DNA from: UBA7985 sp965661545 | GTDB taxonomy: Bacteria; Pseudomonadota; Alphaproteobacteria; UBA7985 | Reading direction: 5' to 3' | NCBI GenBank assembly: GCA_965661545.1 | Contig: CBFIEF010000045.1 | Span: forward strand, 1 to 15,061 | DNA: 15,061 bases | In this document: positions 1 through 7,472 of the stretch, in pieces | How positions within the stretch are numbered: position 1 is the stretch's first letter | How the letters are laid out: each line of letters opens with the position of its first letter | Translations under genes and position numbers: made by a program | Notes under the pieces: generated by a model | Seen by the model: only the letters and a program-made list of their open reading frames with translations | Database searches by the model: none | Told to the model about the DNA's origin: nothing

Positions 1-184
1 TGAGAAGCTCTTCGCGCGTGCCGAGCGCCAACAGCTGCACCCAAGAGATTGCCTCTAGGAAGACAACAGCAGCCAGTCCAACCAAACCCCCAACCACCAA
101 AGCCAACAAGGCCGCAACCAGCAGACCCCGCTGACGAAAAGCCAACTGTGGAGAACCTGCGGTTCGGGTTGAGGGATCGGGCAT
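1..184 (-). CDS. N-terminus of probable ClC-family chloride channel/antiporter (partial, cut by window edge)
   Basis: The start codon ATG reads leftwards from 184, giving 61 codons before the window ends. After a polar N-terminus of about 18 residues comes a Gly/Ala/Leu/Val-rich membrane helix (about 20-42), followed by FLEAISWVQLLALG. A first helix rich in Gly and Val that runs into an 'F.EAI.WVQ' segment is typical of helix A/B of bacterial ClC chloride channels and H+/Cl- exchangers in the inner membrane. The selectivity-filter motifs (GSGIP, GREGP) lie outside the window, so the family call rests on this N-terminus alone. A GAAGG stands 12 nt upstream of the start. The thioesterase gene ends 32 bp upstream on the same strand, so the two may be cotranscribed. 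It could be another polytopic transporter. Confidence 0.6.
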   Translation of the reverse strand, partial: MPDPSTRTAGSPQLAFRQRGLLVAALLALVVGGLVGLAAVVFLEAISWVQLLALGTREELL

Positions 185-216
185 AGTACTAGAGAGCCTT
201 CAAGAAGAGACCAGAG

Positions 217-750
217 TTAAGAGCGGACGATGGATTTTCCGGGGGGCAGACCGAGGGAACGACTGATCCAAGCAGGCTTTTCCCAATCTTTGTGAACGTC
301 CCAAACGGCTGCGAAAGCGTCGAGGACTTCTTGACGAAACGGCGCTGACCGCCGGGTTTCTAGGGAGACTGATAAAGACATCCATTCCATCGTCGCGGAC
401 AGGAATTCGGTGCCATCGTCATTAATGCCGTACATGGTCTGAGCCACGTGCATGCGCTTGCTGTCAAAGTCGTAAAGCTGATTGCACAGGCGGTAGGATT
501 GGCCTTCCATCAACTCGCCAAGGTACTGAATGTGCCCTTCGAGCGTCATGGTGGTCATCTGTGTACGGGCACGGGCCTCTGCGTCGAACTCAAGCGTATC
601 AACGAAGGAATCGAGGCCAGTATCGAAGGCGACCAGATAGTACGCCACGTTCATGTGACCGTTGTAGTCAATCCACTCCGGCAGAACCGTTCCACGGCTC
701 TCGAAACCACTCTCGGCTTCCTTTCGGACCACATCAGCATCAAAACCCAC
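217..750 (-). CDS. Hotdog-fold thioesterase family protein (4HBT-like acyl-CoA thioesterase)
   Basis: Probable acyl-CoA thioesterase of the single-hotdog 4HBT family, cytoplasmic. The diagnostic stretch is PEWIDYNGHMNVAYY near the N-terminus, matching the D-x-x-G-H-M-N active-site pattern whose Asp is the catalytic residue. Further on, 'RMHVAQTMY' and 'ATMEWMSLSVSLETRRSAPF' fit the long central helix and last strands of the fold. Relatives of this type include thioesterases of carnitine and betaine catabolism (betainyl-CoA thioesterase), but nothing nearby supports that pathway, so the substrate is open. Start choice: an ATG at 765 has no Shine-Dalgarno, whereas a perfect AAGGAGG (756-762) lies just inside it, 5 nt before a GTG at 748-750. 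I prefer the GTG, giving 177 aa rather than 182. A TATAAC at 782-787 (minus strand) could be its -10 box. Confidence 0.85.
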   Translation of the reverse strand: MGFDADVVRKEAESGFESRGTVLPEWIDYNGHMNVAYYLVAFDTGLDSFVDTLEFDAEARARTQMTTMTLEGHIQYLGELMEGQSYRLCNQLYDFDSKRMHVAQTMYGINDDGTEFLSATMEWMSLSVSLETRRSAPFRQEVLDAFAAVWDVHKDWEKPAWISRSLGLPPGKSIVRS

Positions 751-755
751 AGCAA

Positions 756-762
756 CCTCCTT
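756..762 (-). promoter_or_regulatory. Shine-Dalgarno AAGGAGG deciding the thioesterase start
   Basis: A full anti-16S match on the minus strand lies 5 nt before GTG 748-750 but inside the reading frame opened by ATG 765. It argues that translation begins at the GTG and that the five extra codons of the longer model are not translated. Confidence 0.55.
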
Positions 763-824
763 CATGCAGTGAATTGAAGGCGTTATAGACCCTGTGCTTT
801 TGGATGCTAGGTCAAAGACCCAAA

Positions 825-865
825 TAAGCGCTTCGATTATCCCTTTTGGTTAAAAAAAGCGCTTA
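825..865. repeat. Inverted repeat TAAGCGCTT / AAGCGCTTA in the gor-thioesterase gap
   Basis: Perfect 9-bp arms at 825-833 and 857-865 are separated by 23 nt. Each arm contains the self-palindrome AAGCGCTT, so each could bind a dimer by itself. In the gor transcript the first arm is reached 11 nt after the stop and runs into seven Ts. The whole structure could be a weak terminator for gor or a two-site operator for the downstream thioesterase gene. A short GGTC-AAA-GACC hairpin follows at 810-820. Its role is not settled by the sequence. Confidence 0.35.
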
Positions 866-876
866 CGGGTGGACCG

Positions 877-2247
877 CTAGCTGGGCGTTCGCATGGTGAC
901 CAGCTCTTCAGCGCTGGTTGGATGGATGCCGACCGTCGCGTCGAAGTCAGCTTTCTTTGCCCCCATTTTGAGCGCAATCGCGAATCCCTGCATCATCTCC
1001 GCCGAATCTCGACCGGCGATGTGCATGCCGAGGATGCGGTCGCTATCGCGGTCCACAACCAGCTTCATGAAGCTCCGGCTCGGGTTGCCGGACAGAGTGT
1101 TTTTCATAGGCCGGAAGGATGAGCGGTAGATGTCGACATTCGCGTGACTTTCGCGCGCCTGCTCCTCCGTCAAACCGCAGGTGGCGATTTCGGGGTGAGA
1201 GAAGACGGCGGTGGCGATGTTGCTGTGATCCATGCTGGTTGGCGTGTCTTGGAACACAGTTTTCACAAACGCCATCGCCTCGTGCAGGGCCACGGGTGTA
1301 AGCTGTACCCGGTCTGTGACGTCACCAACGGCGTAGATGTTTGGCACGGTGGTTTGACCGAATTTATCGATCTTTACTGCGCCCTTGTCGTTCAACTCAA
1401 TCTGACCATTCAAGCATAAGTCCGCCGGCGTATTCGGCGCGCGGCCCGTGGCGAACATCGCCTGATCGACCTGCAGCGCCTTACCGGACCCCAGCGCGAC
1501 ATCGATTCCACCGCCCGAGGCCTTGGCCAAGCTAGAAATGGTTTCACCCATATGCAGGGTTAGGTTTTCGTGGTGGTCGAGCTGCTCAAAGAAGAACTGG
1601 CGCAGATCTCCGTCAAAACCGCGCAGTGGTTGTTCGCCGCGATAGACCAAGTGCGTCTCTGCGCCCAAGCCCGCAAAGATACAGGCAAACTCAACCGCAA
1701 TGTAACCACCGCCGTAAACGACGATGCGTTCGGGCAAGGTTTCGAGATAGAATGCTTCGTTAGACGTAATTGCCAACTCGCTGCCCGGGATCGCTGGGAC
1801 GGTAGGATAGCCGCCAGTAGCGAGCAGAATCTTGTCTGCAGTGACGGTTTTTTCCTCACCGGTTTCGATGTCTCGCAGGACGACGGTATGCGCATCGGTC
1901 AAGTGCGCCCGCGCTTTGAACGCTTCGACCCCGGCGCCCTTGAGCGTGTTCTGATACGCGCCTTCAAGGCGATTGATTTCCTTGTCTTTGGCCGCAATCA
2001 AGCGCTCCCAACTGAAACCATCGACCCGCGCATCAAAGCCATAACCCGCCAGATCCGCAACATCTTCAAAGCCGTGGGAGGCATAGGAAAGCAGTTTCTT
2101 TGGCACGCATCCGCGGATGACACAGGTCCCGCCCATGCGGTATTCTTCGGCCAAGCCTACTTTGAAACCCAAGGGCCCGGTGAAACGTGCGGCGCGCACG
2201 CCCCCTGAACCGCCGCCAATGACGAACAAGTCGTAGTCGTAAGCCAT
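877..2247 (-). CDS. gor: Glutathione reductase (glutathione-disulfide reductase)
   Basis: NADPH-dependent flavoenzyme that reduces GSSG to GSH in the cytoplasm. Its 456 residues show the usual order of the class I pyridine-nucleotide disulfide oxidoreductases. The N-terminal FAD dinucleotide fold is VIGGGSGG (about 9-16). The redox-active disulfide is GGTCVIRGCVPKK (Cys42 and Cys47). The NADPH fold is VYGGGYIAVEFA, followed by VYRGEQPLRGFD, whose arginines read the NADPH phosphate as in glutathione reductases rather than lipoamide dehydrogenases. The second FAD motif is IYAVGDVTD. The C-terminal dimer domain ends in HPTSAEE, with the catalytic His442 and Glu447. Start: ATG 2245-2247 is preceded by GGAGAG (2254-2259) at 8 nt. 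The longer frame opening at 2277 adds ten residues of no family character. It stands divergent from the SRAP gene, with a 127-bp gap. Confidence 0.96.
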   Translation of the reverse strand: MAYDYDLFVIGGGSGGVRAARFTGPLGFKVGLAEEYRMGGTCVIRGCVPKKLLSYASHGFEDVADLAGYGFDARVDGFSWERLIAAKDKEINRLEGAYQNTLKGAGVEAFKARAHLTDAHTVVLRDIETGEEKTVTADKILLATGGYPTVPAIPGSELAITSNEAFYLETLPERIVVYGGGYIAVEFACIFAGLGAETHLVYRGEQPLRGFDGDLRQFFFEQLDHHENLTLHMGETISSLAKASGGGIDVALGSGKALQVDQAMFATGRAPNTPADLCLNGQIELNDKGAVKIDKFGQTTVPNIYAVGDVTDRVQLTPVALHEAMAFVKTVFQDTPTSMDHSNIATAVFSHPEIATCGLTEEQARESHANVDIYRSSFRPMKNTLSGNPSRSFMKLVVDRDSDRILGMHIAGRDSAEMMQGFAIALKMGAKKADFDATVGIHPTSAEELVTMRTPS

Positions 2248-2283
2248 GAAACTCTCTCCAAAAAATCCAGAACCCAAGCGTGC

Positions 2284-2309
2284 GCGCTGAAAATATAGAT
2301 TTCCAGCGC
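2284..2309. promoter_or_regulatory. Imperfect dyad between gor and the SRAP gene (candidate operator)
   Basis: GCGCTGAAAAT (2284-2294) and ATTTCCAGCGC (2299-2309) are complementary at 10 of 11 positions across a 4-nt centre. The dyad sits in the 127-bp divergent gap, about 40 bp from the gor start and 65 bp from the SRAP start. A TGG-TAATAT extended -10-like element follows at 2324-2332 on the plus strand. The geometry fits a repressor or activator site serving one or both genes. No protein is assigned. Confidence 0.35.
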
Positions 2310-2374
2310 TGATCGCTCCTACGTGGTAATATTGAAAAGCTTAACTCCGACGTTCCAGAAAGGGTCTGCCCGAC

Positions 2375-3148
2375 GTGTGTGGCCGCTATCACATCACCCG
2401 ACCTTTGGAGGCTATCGCTGAAGTCTTTGACGCGATCATCCCTGAAGAAATCCGCGAAGCAGCGGCAACTGTGCTGCCGCGCTACAACATCGCACCCACA
2501 CAAATGGTGCCGATTGTCCGACTGGAAATCGAAGGCTCAAACCGGGGCAAGCGCATTGTTGATTTTGCCCATTGGGGTCTGGTGCCCTCATGGGCCAAAG
2601 ATACGTCCTCAGCCCCGCGCATGATCAACGCACGCAGCGAAACGGTCGCTGAAAAGCCATCCTTTCGCGGCGCGTTCCGGCACCGCCGCTGCCTGATCCC
2701 AACAAGCGGGTTCTATGAATGGAAGACGGAAACGCGCGCGAAAAAACCCTACAAGCAGCCCTATCGCGTTCACTTCACCGACCAGCGGCTGATGGTGACG
2801 GCGGGATTGTTCGAGGTCTGGCACGCCGCTGATGGTTCGGCGTTGGGATCGTGTTCCATGCTCACCACCACCGCCAGCGAGACCATGAGCGCGCTGCACC
2901 CGCGAATGCCTGTCGTTCTGGACAGCGAAGACGAGTGGGACGCTTGGCTGTCCCCGCGCGCTGAGCCGGGCGTGTTGCTGTCGCTGTGCCAGCCGTTTGA
3001 GAGCCGCGACTTTGCGTTTCACGCCGTTGATCGCCGGGTTGGACAGGTGCGCAACGAGAGCCCAGATTTGCTGCACCCAATTGACGCGGCGGCTGCACTG
3101 GAATTGCAAGCCCGCGACGCGAAACCGTCCCAAGGTAATCTATTCTAA
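2375..3148 (+). CDS. yedK: SOS response-associated peptidase family protein (SRAP/YedK/HMCES, abasic-site DNA-protein crosslinker)
   Basis: SRAP proteins bind single-stranded DNA and form a thiazolidine crosslink with abasic sites through Cys2, shielding the lesion. At 257 aa the length is normal. It begins MCGRYHITRP, so Cys2 is exposed once Met1 is removed. The other active-site residues are present: Asn86 in INARSET, Glu115 in SGFYEW, and His175 in LHPRMPVVL. The HWGLVPSW segment (about 66-73) is also typical. The start is GTG at 2375 with AAAGGG at 2359-2364. It is fixed by the obligatory Cys2 and needs no ATG. I see no alphaproteobacterial LexA-type GTTC-N7-GTTC site in the upstream gap, so SOS control is not evident. 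glmU follows after 73 bp on the same strand. The catalytic set is intact, so I expect an active protein. Confidence 0.93.
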   Translation: MCGRYHITRPLEAIAEVFDAIIPEEIREAAATVLPRYNIAPTQMVPIVRLEIEGSNRGKRIVDFAHWGLVPSWAKDTSSAPRMINARSETVAEKPSFRGAFRHRRCLIPTSGFYEWKTETRAKKPYKQPYRVHFTDQRLMVTAGLFEVWHAADGSALGSCSMLTTTASETMSALHPRMPVVLDSEDEWDAWLSPRAEPGVLLSLCQPFESRDFAFHAVDRRVGQVRNESPDLLHPIDAAAALELQARDAKPSQGNLF

Positions 3149-3221
3149 ACTATGAGCTTTATTCTGCCATCGAGCAGGCTTAAGAACCAATCAACGCCAA
3201 TTGCTTAGCGCCGTTTCAAAT

Positions 3222-4592
3222 ATGACCTTTTTGCACCCCCTGAATATCGTCGTCCTTGCTGCCGGAAAAGGCACACGGATGAAGTCTGATACGCCCAAAG
3301 TGCTGCACGCAGCCGCCGGACGGTCGTTGGTTGAATGGGTCATGGCCGCAGCAGAGGGTCTTTCGCCGGAACTCCTGCACGTGGTGATCGGGCCAGAATC
3401 CGAAAGTCGCGTTGAAGATCTGCCGTGGGCAAAACCGGGATCGTGGTCCGTGCAGCGAGAACGCAAGGGTACAGGCCACGCCGTTCAGCAAGCCGCAGAC
3501 GCCATGGCTGGGGCCAGTGGCTACACGCTGGTCCTCTACGCCGATACGCCGCTGGTAACGACCCAGGCCCTGCGCACACTGGTCGAAGACACAATCGCCG
3601 ATAAGGCCGATGTTGCGCTCACGGTTTTTGAAGCCGAGGAACCCGGCAGCTATGGGCGGATCGTCCTCGATGACGAAGGGCGTCCGCTCGAAATCGTCGA
3701 AGCCAAGGACGCCTCCCCCGAACAGCGTGAAATCACCCTGTGCAACGGCGGATTGATGTTGGCGCGCAATGAGGTGCTGTTCGAGCTTTTGGCTCAGACA
3801 ACCGACAAAAACGCAGCCGGTGAATTCTACATCACCGACATCGTTGGCTTGGCCCGAAAGGGCGGCCTGCGCACGCGTGCTTCACGGTTCGACCCGAGTC
3901 TGCTGGTCGGCGTGAACAGCCGCAGCGAACTCGCTGCCGTTGAAGCCGTGCTGCAGGATCGCTTGCGGACGGCATTGATGGAGGGCGGCGTCACTATGAT
4001 CGCGCCTGATACCGTCACCCTGAGCTTTGATACGCAAGTGGGCGCAGACACGATCATCGAACCCAATGTCTTTTTCGGCCCCGGCGTTGTGGTGGGCAAA
4101 GGCTGTCGCTTACGTGCAGGATCGTACTTCGAAGGCGCCCACGTGGGCGAGGATGTCATCGTCGGCCCCATGGCGCGCTTGCGCGAAGGAACCGTTCTCA
4201 GCGACACGGTCAAAGTCGGCAACTTCGTCGAAATCAAAAAGGCTCATTTGCACAAGGGCGCAAAGGCCCCGCATTTGACGTACGTGGGTGACGCCGACGT
4301 CGGGGAACGTGCGAACCTCGGCGCAGGCACCATTACCTGCAACTACGATGGCGTGAACAAGCACCGAACCATCATCGGCGCGGGCGCATTTATCGGGTCC
4401 AATACTGCGCTGGTTGCGCCACTGACCGTCGGAGACGGCGCGCTCGTTGGCGCGGGCTCAACCATCACCGACGACGTGCCCGCCGATGCAGTTGTAACGG
4501 CCCGTGGACCAACGAAAATCAAAGAAAACGCCGCCGAACGCTATCGCGAACGGCTAAGAGCGATCAAAGCGCGCCTGAACGCGCAAAAATAA
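3222..4592 (+). CDS. glmU: Bifunctional UDP-N-acetylglucosamine pyrophosphorylase / glucosamine-1-phosphate N-acetyltransferase
   Basis: GlmU acetylates glucosamine-1-phosphate with acetyl-CoA and then couples it to UTP, giving UDP-GlcNAc for peptidoglycan and lipid A. The N-terminal uridyltransferase domain opens with VLAAGKGTRMKSDTPKVLH (about 11-29) and continues with GTGHAVQQA, LYADTPLV and CNGGLM. The C-terminal left-handed beta-helix shows hexapeptide repeats such as FFGPGVVVGKGCRL. It also carries APHLTYVGD with the catalytic His, GAGTITCNYDG, and SNTALVAPLTVG, which line the acetyl-CoA site. The 456-aa length equals that of the E. coli enzyme. Start: I take ATG 3222. The frame also opens at TTG 3201, but neither has a clear Shine-Dalgarno. 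glmS begins 12 bp after its stop, so the two are almost certainly cotranscribed. Confidence 0.97.
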   Translation: MTFLHPLNIVVLAAGKGTRMKSDTPKVLHAAAGRSLVEWVMAAAEGLSPELLHVVIGPESESRVEDLPWAKPGSWSVQRERKGTGHAVQQAADAMAGASGYTLVLYADTPLVTTQALRTLVEDTIADKADVALTVFEAEEPGSYGRIVLDDEGRPLEIVEAKDASPEQREITLCNGGLMLARNEVLFELLAQTTDKNAAGEFYITDIVGLARKGGLRTRASRFDPSLLVGVNSRSELAAVEAVLQDRLRTALMEGGVTMIAPDTVTLSFDTQVGADTIIEPNVFFGPGVVVGKGCRLRAGSYFEGAHVGEDVIVGPMARLREGTVLSDTVKVGNFVEIKKAHLHKGAKAPHLTYVGDADVGERANLGAGTITCNYDGVNKHRTIIGAGAFIGSNTALVAPLTVGDGALVGAGSTITDDVPADAVVTARGPTKIKENAAERYRERLRAIKARLNAQK

Positions 4593-4595
4593 GGA
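4591..4595 (+). promoter_or_regulatory. glmS ribosome binding site overlapping the glmU stop
   Basis: AAGGA sits 9 nt before the glmS ATG (4605). Its first two bases are the last two of the glmU TAA stop (4590-4592). Terminating glmU ribosomes therefore arrive directly on the glmS initiation site, an arrangement that suggests translational coupling of the two enzymes. Confidence 0.6.
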
Positions 4596-4604
4596 CAGCA
4601 CTTT

Positions 4605-6428
4605 ATGTGTGGAATCATTGGAATCCTGGGCACCGATGGCGTAGCGGACGAGCTGGTTGATGGCCTGAAGCGCTTGGAATACCGCGGTTATGACAGCGCC
4701 GGGATCGCGACCTTGGTCAACGGTCAAATCGAGCGCCGCCGCGCCGAAGGCAAGCTCAAGAACCTTGCCGCCGAGGTCCGCCAGTCGCCCTTGTCTGGAC
4801 GCAGCGGCATCGGTCACACACGTTGGGCCACGCACGGCGTCCCCAACGTTGCTAACGCTCACCCGCATTCCGACGGCAAAGTTGCCATCGTCCACAATGG
4901 CATCATCGAGAATTTTGATGCACTGCGAGCGGAGCTGAGCCCGCGCGGGATCCAGTGGGCGTCGGACACGGATACAGAGACGATTGTTCACCTGATTTCC
5001 GCAGGGCTGGATGATGGCTTGGACCCGATTGAAGCCGTCAAATCGGTGATTGGCCGCCTGCACGGCGCGTTTGCGCTCGCGATCCTGTTCGCGGACCACG
5101 ACAATCTGATGATTGGTGCCCGCAAAGGCTCGCCGCTCGCCATCGGCTACGGTGACGGGGAAATGTACCTCGGCTCCGACGCCATCGCGCTTGCGCCGCT
5201 GACCAACACGCTGAGCTATATCGAAGACGGCGATTGGTGCGTGCTGACACGCGACGGTGTGACGATTTACGACGCGGCGAATCAGCAGGTCGATCGCCCG
5301 GTTGTGAAAAGCCAGCTGACCGGCGCGCTGATCGGCAAGGGCAACTATCACCATTATATGCAGAAGGAAATTCACGAGCAGCCCTCTGTTGTCGGGGACA
5401 CGCTGCACGCGCACTTTAACCCCGTTGAAAAGCGCATTCACTTCGAAGACGTGGACATCGATTTGAAGGCGCTGGAACGCCTGACCATCACCGCCTGCGG
5501 CACCGCCTACTATGCGGGCTTTGTTGCCAAATACTGGCTGGAACAACTGGCGCGGATCCCCGTAGAGATCGATATCGCATCCGAGTTCCGCTACCGCGAA
5601 GCGCCGCTGCCCAAGAACGGCGCGACCATCGTTCTGTCCCAGTCTGGCGAAACCATCGACACCCTCGAAGCGCTTCGTTATTCCCAGCGGGAAGGCAATC
5701 CGGTTCTGTCCATCGTCAACGTCGCGGAAAGCGCGATTGCGCGGGAATCGCAAGTGGTCCTGCAGACCCTTGCCGGACCTGAAATCGGCGTAGCATCGAC
5801 CAAAGCCTTCACCACGCAGTTGACCGTTCTGGCCAGTCTCGCCCTGTGGGCCGGACGGCAGCGCGGCACCATCGATGCCGCGACAGAAGCTAAGCTGTCA
5901 CAGGCGCTGGTGCAGGTTCCGGCGCTGATGGCGGACGTGTTGAACCATGACGAAGACATCAAGCGCATCGCTGCCAAGATCGCCGAGAGCCGAGATGTCC
6001 TCTACCTCGGTCGCGGATCCATGTTCCCACTGGCGCTGGAAGGCGCGCTGAAGCTCAAGGAAATCTCCTACATCCATGCCGAAGGCTACGCTGCCGGGGA
6101 AATGAAACACGGCCCCATCGCCCTGATTGATGACGCAGTGCCAGTTGTCGTTTGCGCTCCCTCTGGTCCTTTGCTGGAAAAAACAGCCTCGAACGTCGAA
6201 CAAGTCGCTGCGCGCGGTGGTCGGTTGATCCTCATCACCGATCAGATCGGTGCAGACCGCTTGGGCAACGTGGCCGAAGACGTCATCGTCATGCCAACCG
6301 TCGACAGCTTCGTCGCGCCATTGCTGTATTCTATTCCAATCCAGCTGCTCGCCTACCATACCGCCGTGCACAAAGGCACGGACGTGGACCAGCCCCGAAA
6401 CCTCGCCAAATCCGTGACGGTGGAATAG
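4605..6428 (+). CDS. glmS: Glutamine--fructose-6-phosphate aminotransferase (isomerizing)
   Basis: First enzyme of the hexosamine pathway: fructose-6-phosphate plus glutamine gives glucosamine-6-phosphate. At 607 aa the length is standard. The N-terminal class II glutaminase domain starts MCGIIGILG (Cys2 is the nucleophile). It has the glutamine-site motifs HTRWATHG (71-78), HNGIIENF (97-104) and ASDTDTE (119-125). Two SIS sugar-isomerase domains follow. The first holds TACGTAYYAGF (296-306), SQSGET (345-350) and STKAFTTQ (398-405). The second holds YLGRGSMFPLALEGALKLKE and AEGYAAGEMKHGP. It ends in NLAKSVTVE, identical to the E. coli C-terminus that carries the active-site lysine. It is immediately downstream of glmU, which acts two steps later in the same pathway (GlmM is not in the window). 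I see no glmS-ribozyme room in the 12-bp gap, as expected outside Firmicutes. Confidence 0.98.
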   Translation: MCGIIGILGTDGVADELVDGLKRLEYRGYDSAGIATLVNGQIERRRAEGKLKNLAAEVRQSPLSGRSGIGHTRWATHGVPNVANAHPHSDGKVAIVHNGIIENFDALRAELSPRGIQWASDTDTETIVHLISAGLDDGLDPIEAVKSVIGRLHGAFALAILFADHDNLMIGARKGSPLAIGYGDGEMYLGSDAIALAPLTNTLSYIEDGDWCVLTRDGVTIYDAANQQVDRPVVKSQLTGALIGKGNYHHYMQKEIHEQPSVVGDTLHAHFNPVEKRIHFEDVDIDLKALERLTITACGTAYYAGFVAKYWLEQLARIPVEIDIASEFRYREAPLPKNGATIVLSQSGETIDTLEALRYSQREGNPVLSIVNVAESAIARESQVVLQTLAGPEIGVASTKAFTTQLTVLASLALWAGRQRGTIDAATEAKLSQALVQVPALMADVLNHDEDIKRIAAKIAESRDVLYLGRGSMFPLALEGALKLKEISYIHAEGYAAGEMKHGPIALIDDAVPVVVCAPSGPLLEKTASNVEQVAARGGRLILITDQIGADRLGNVAEDVIVMPTVDSFVAPLLYSIPIQLLAYHTAVHKGTDVDQPRNLAKSVTVE

Positions 6429-6496
6429 GACCCCCTCGCGACCGCAACTGGCTCGAACAGGCAGGAGACGCTAAGAAGGCGGGTCTTCTGCTTGAA

Positions 6497-7471
6497 ATGG
6501 ATTGCCCCGCCGTGTTGCGACCCGAGACCCCGGACAGCCTGAAATTAGCCCAAACGCTGCTGCAAAACGGCACGCCCGTGGCGTTTGCGACCGAGACCGT
6601 CTATGGCCTCGGCGCCGATGCCACCAATGGTGAAGCCGTCGCAAGCATCTATGCTGCAAAAGGTCGTCCTAGCTTTAATCCCTTGATCGCGCACTTTGCC
6701 GACGCGGAAAGTGCCTTTGCTGTCGTCGAAGCGGACGAGCGCGCCGCGCAACTGGCTGCTGCATTCTGGCCGGGGCCGCTGACATTGGTTTTACGCAGGA
6801 CACCAGACTGCCCCATCTCATCTTTGGCCGGCGCAGGCTTGCCGACCCAAGCGGTTCGGGTGCCACAGGTCTCAGCCGGGTTCCGCGATGTGCTTCGCGC
6901 CTTTCCCGGCGGCATTGTTGCGCCCAGCGCTAACCCTTCGGGACAGCTGTCGCCCACCTCGGCCCAGCACGTTCAAGCGGGCCTGGGAAAGGCGGTTGCG
7001 TTGATTATCGATGGCGGCCCCTGTACCGCTGGTTTGGAAAGCGCTGTTGTCGATCTGAGCGGGACAGAGCCAAAGCTGCTGCGCCACGGCGCGCTGGCAC
7101 AAGCGGACATCGAAGCTGTTATCGGGCAGCACCTTGCAATGGACGTTGATCCAGCAGTCAAAGCCTCACCGGGACAAATGACCCAGCATTACGCCCCTAC
7201 CAAGCCACTCTTCCTAAACGCAACCAGAGCAACAGCCGATCAAGCTGCCCTTGTGTTTAGCGAGCCTAACGGTTTTGAACAGGCCTGCGCGCTGGAAGTG
7301 CTCAGCTCAAGCGGCTCAGTCGTCGAAGCCGCCGCCAATCTGTTCTCCGCCTTGCATCGCCTTGACGCCTCACCCGCACGCGCTATCGTCGTCGAGAAAA
7401 TGCCGGTCGGCGGCCTCGGAGCTGCCATCAATGACCGACTGCGGCGCGCTGCTGCAGGGCGCGGGGAGTAG
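6497..7471 (+). CDS. L-threonylcarbamoyladenylate synthase, long form (TsaC/Sua5 family)
   Basis: Makes threonylcarbamoyl-AMP from threonine, bicarbonate and ATP, the donor for t6A37 of ANN-decoding tRNAs. The 324 residues comprise a YrdC domain and a C-terminal Sua5 domain. YrdC marks are FATETVYGLGADA (30-42), KGRPSFNPL (55-63) with the conserved Lys and Arg, WPGPLTLVL (91-99), TQAVRVP, and APSANPSGQLSPT (142-154). The linker SPGQMTQHYAPTKPL (224-238) is the loop that closes over the active site in Sua5 proteins, and GLGAAINDRLRRAA ends the Sua5 domain. Start: ATG 6497 gives the natural N-terminus. The reading frame stays open back into glmS, but that part looks like a frame shadow. No good Shine-Dalgarno stands next to this ATG (AAGG at 6476-6479 is 17 nt away). 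It sits 68 bp after glmS and 1 bp before the FAD enzyme. Confidence 0.94.
   Translation: MDCPAVLRPETPDSLKLAQTLLQNGTPVAFATETVYGLGADATNGEAVASIYAAKGRPSFNPLIAHFADAESAFAVVEADERAAQLAAAFWPGPLTLVLRRTPDCPISSLAGAGLPTQAVRVPQVSAGFRDVLRAFPGGIVAPSANPSGQLSPTSAQHVQAGLGKAVALIIDGGPCTAGLESAVVDLSGTEPKLLRHGALAQADIEAVIGQHLAMDVDPAVKASPGQMTQHYAPTKPLFLNATRATADQAALVFSEPNGFEQACALEVLSSSGSVVEAAANLFSALHRLDASPARAIVVEKMPVGGLGAAINDRLRRAAAGRGE
7463..7468 (+). promoter_or_regulatory. Ribosome binding site of the FAD dehydrogenase, inside the end of tsaC
   Basis: GGGGAG lies in the last two codons of the TsaC gene, immediately before its TAG (7469-7471) and 4 nt before ATG 7473. It chooses this ATG over the longer frame that opens at 7251 and indicates translational coupling. 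Confidence 0.55.
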
Positions 7472-7472
7472 A

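Noticed and set aside
1570..2208. 212-codon plus-strand frame opposite gor
   Set aside because: gor is complete with all catalytic residues on the other strand, and this translation has low-complexity, shadow-like composition.
2609..3133. 174-codon minus-strand frame opposite the SRAP gene
   Set aside because: The SRAP protein shows Cys2, Asn86, Glu115 and His175 in frame. The antisense product matches nothing.
4593..4604. glmS ribozyme upstream of glmS
   Set aside because: Only 12 bp separate glmU and glmS, so there is no room for the ribozyme, which belongs to Firmicutes and relatives.
4554..5753. 399-codon open frame antisense to the end of glmU and to glmS
   Set aside because: It lies wholly opposite genes with intact family motifs and has no recognisable domain. 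Long antisense frames are expected in GC-rich coding DNA.
6152..6496. N-terminal extension of the TsaC frame into glmS
   Set aside because: The extra 115 residues are Arg/Pro-rich and read out of frame through conserved glmS sequence. The TsaC family N-terminus begins at ATG 6497.
7251..7472. N-terminal extension of the FAD dehydrogenase frame into tsaC
   Set aside because: ATG 7473 has a GGGGAG site and gives the family N-terminus. The extension is a shadow of the Sua5 domain.
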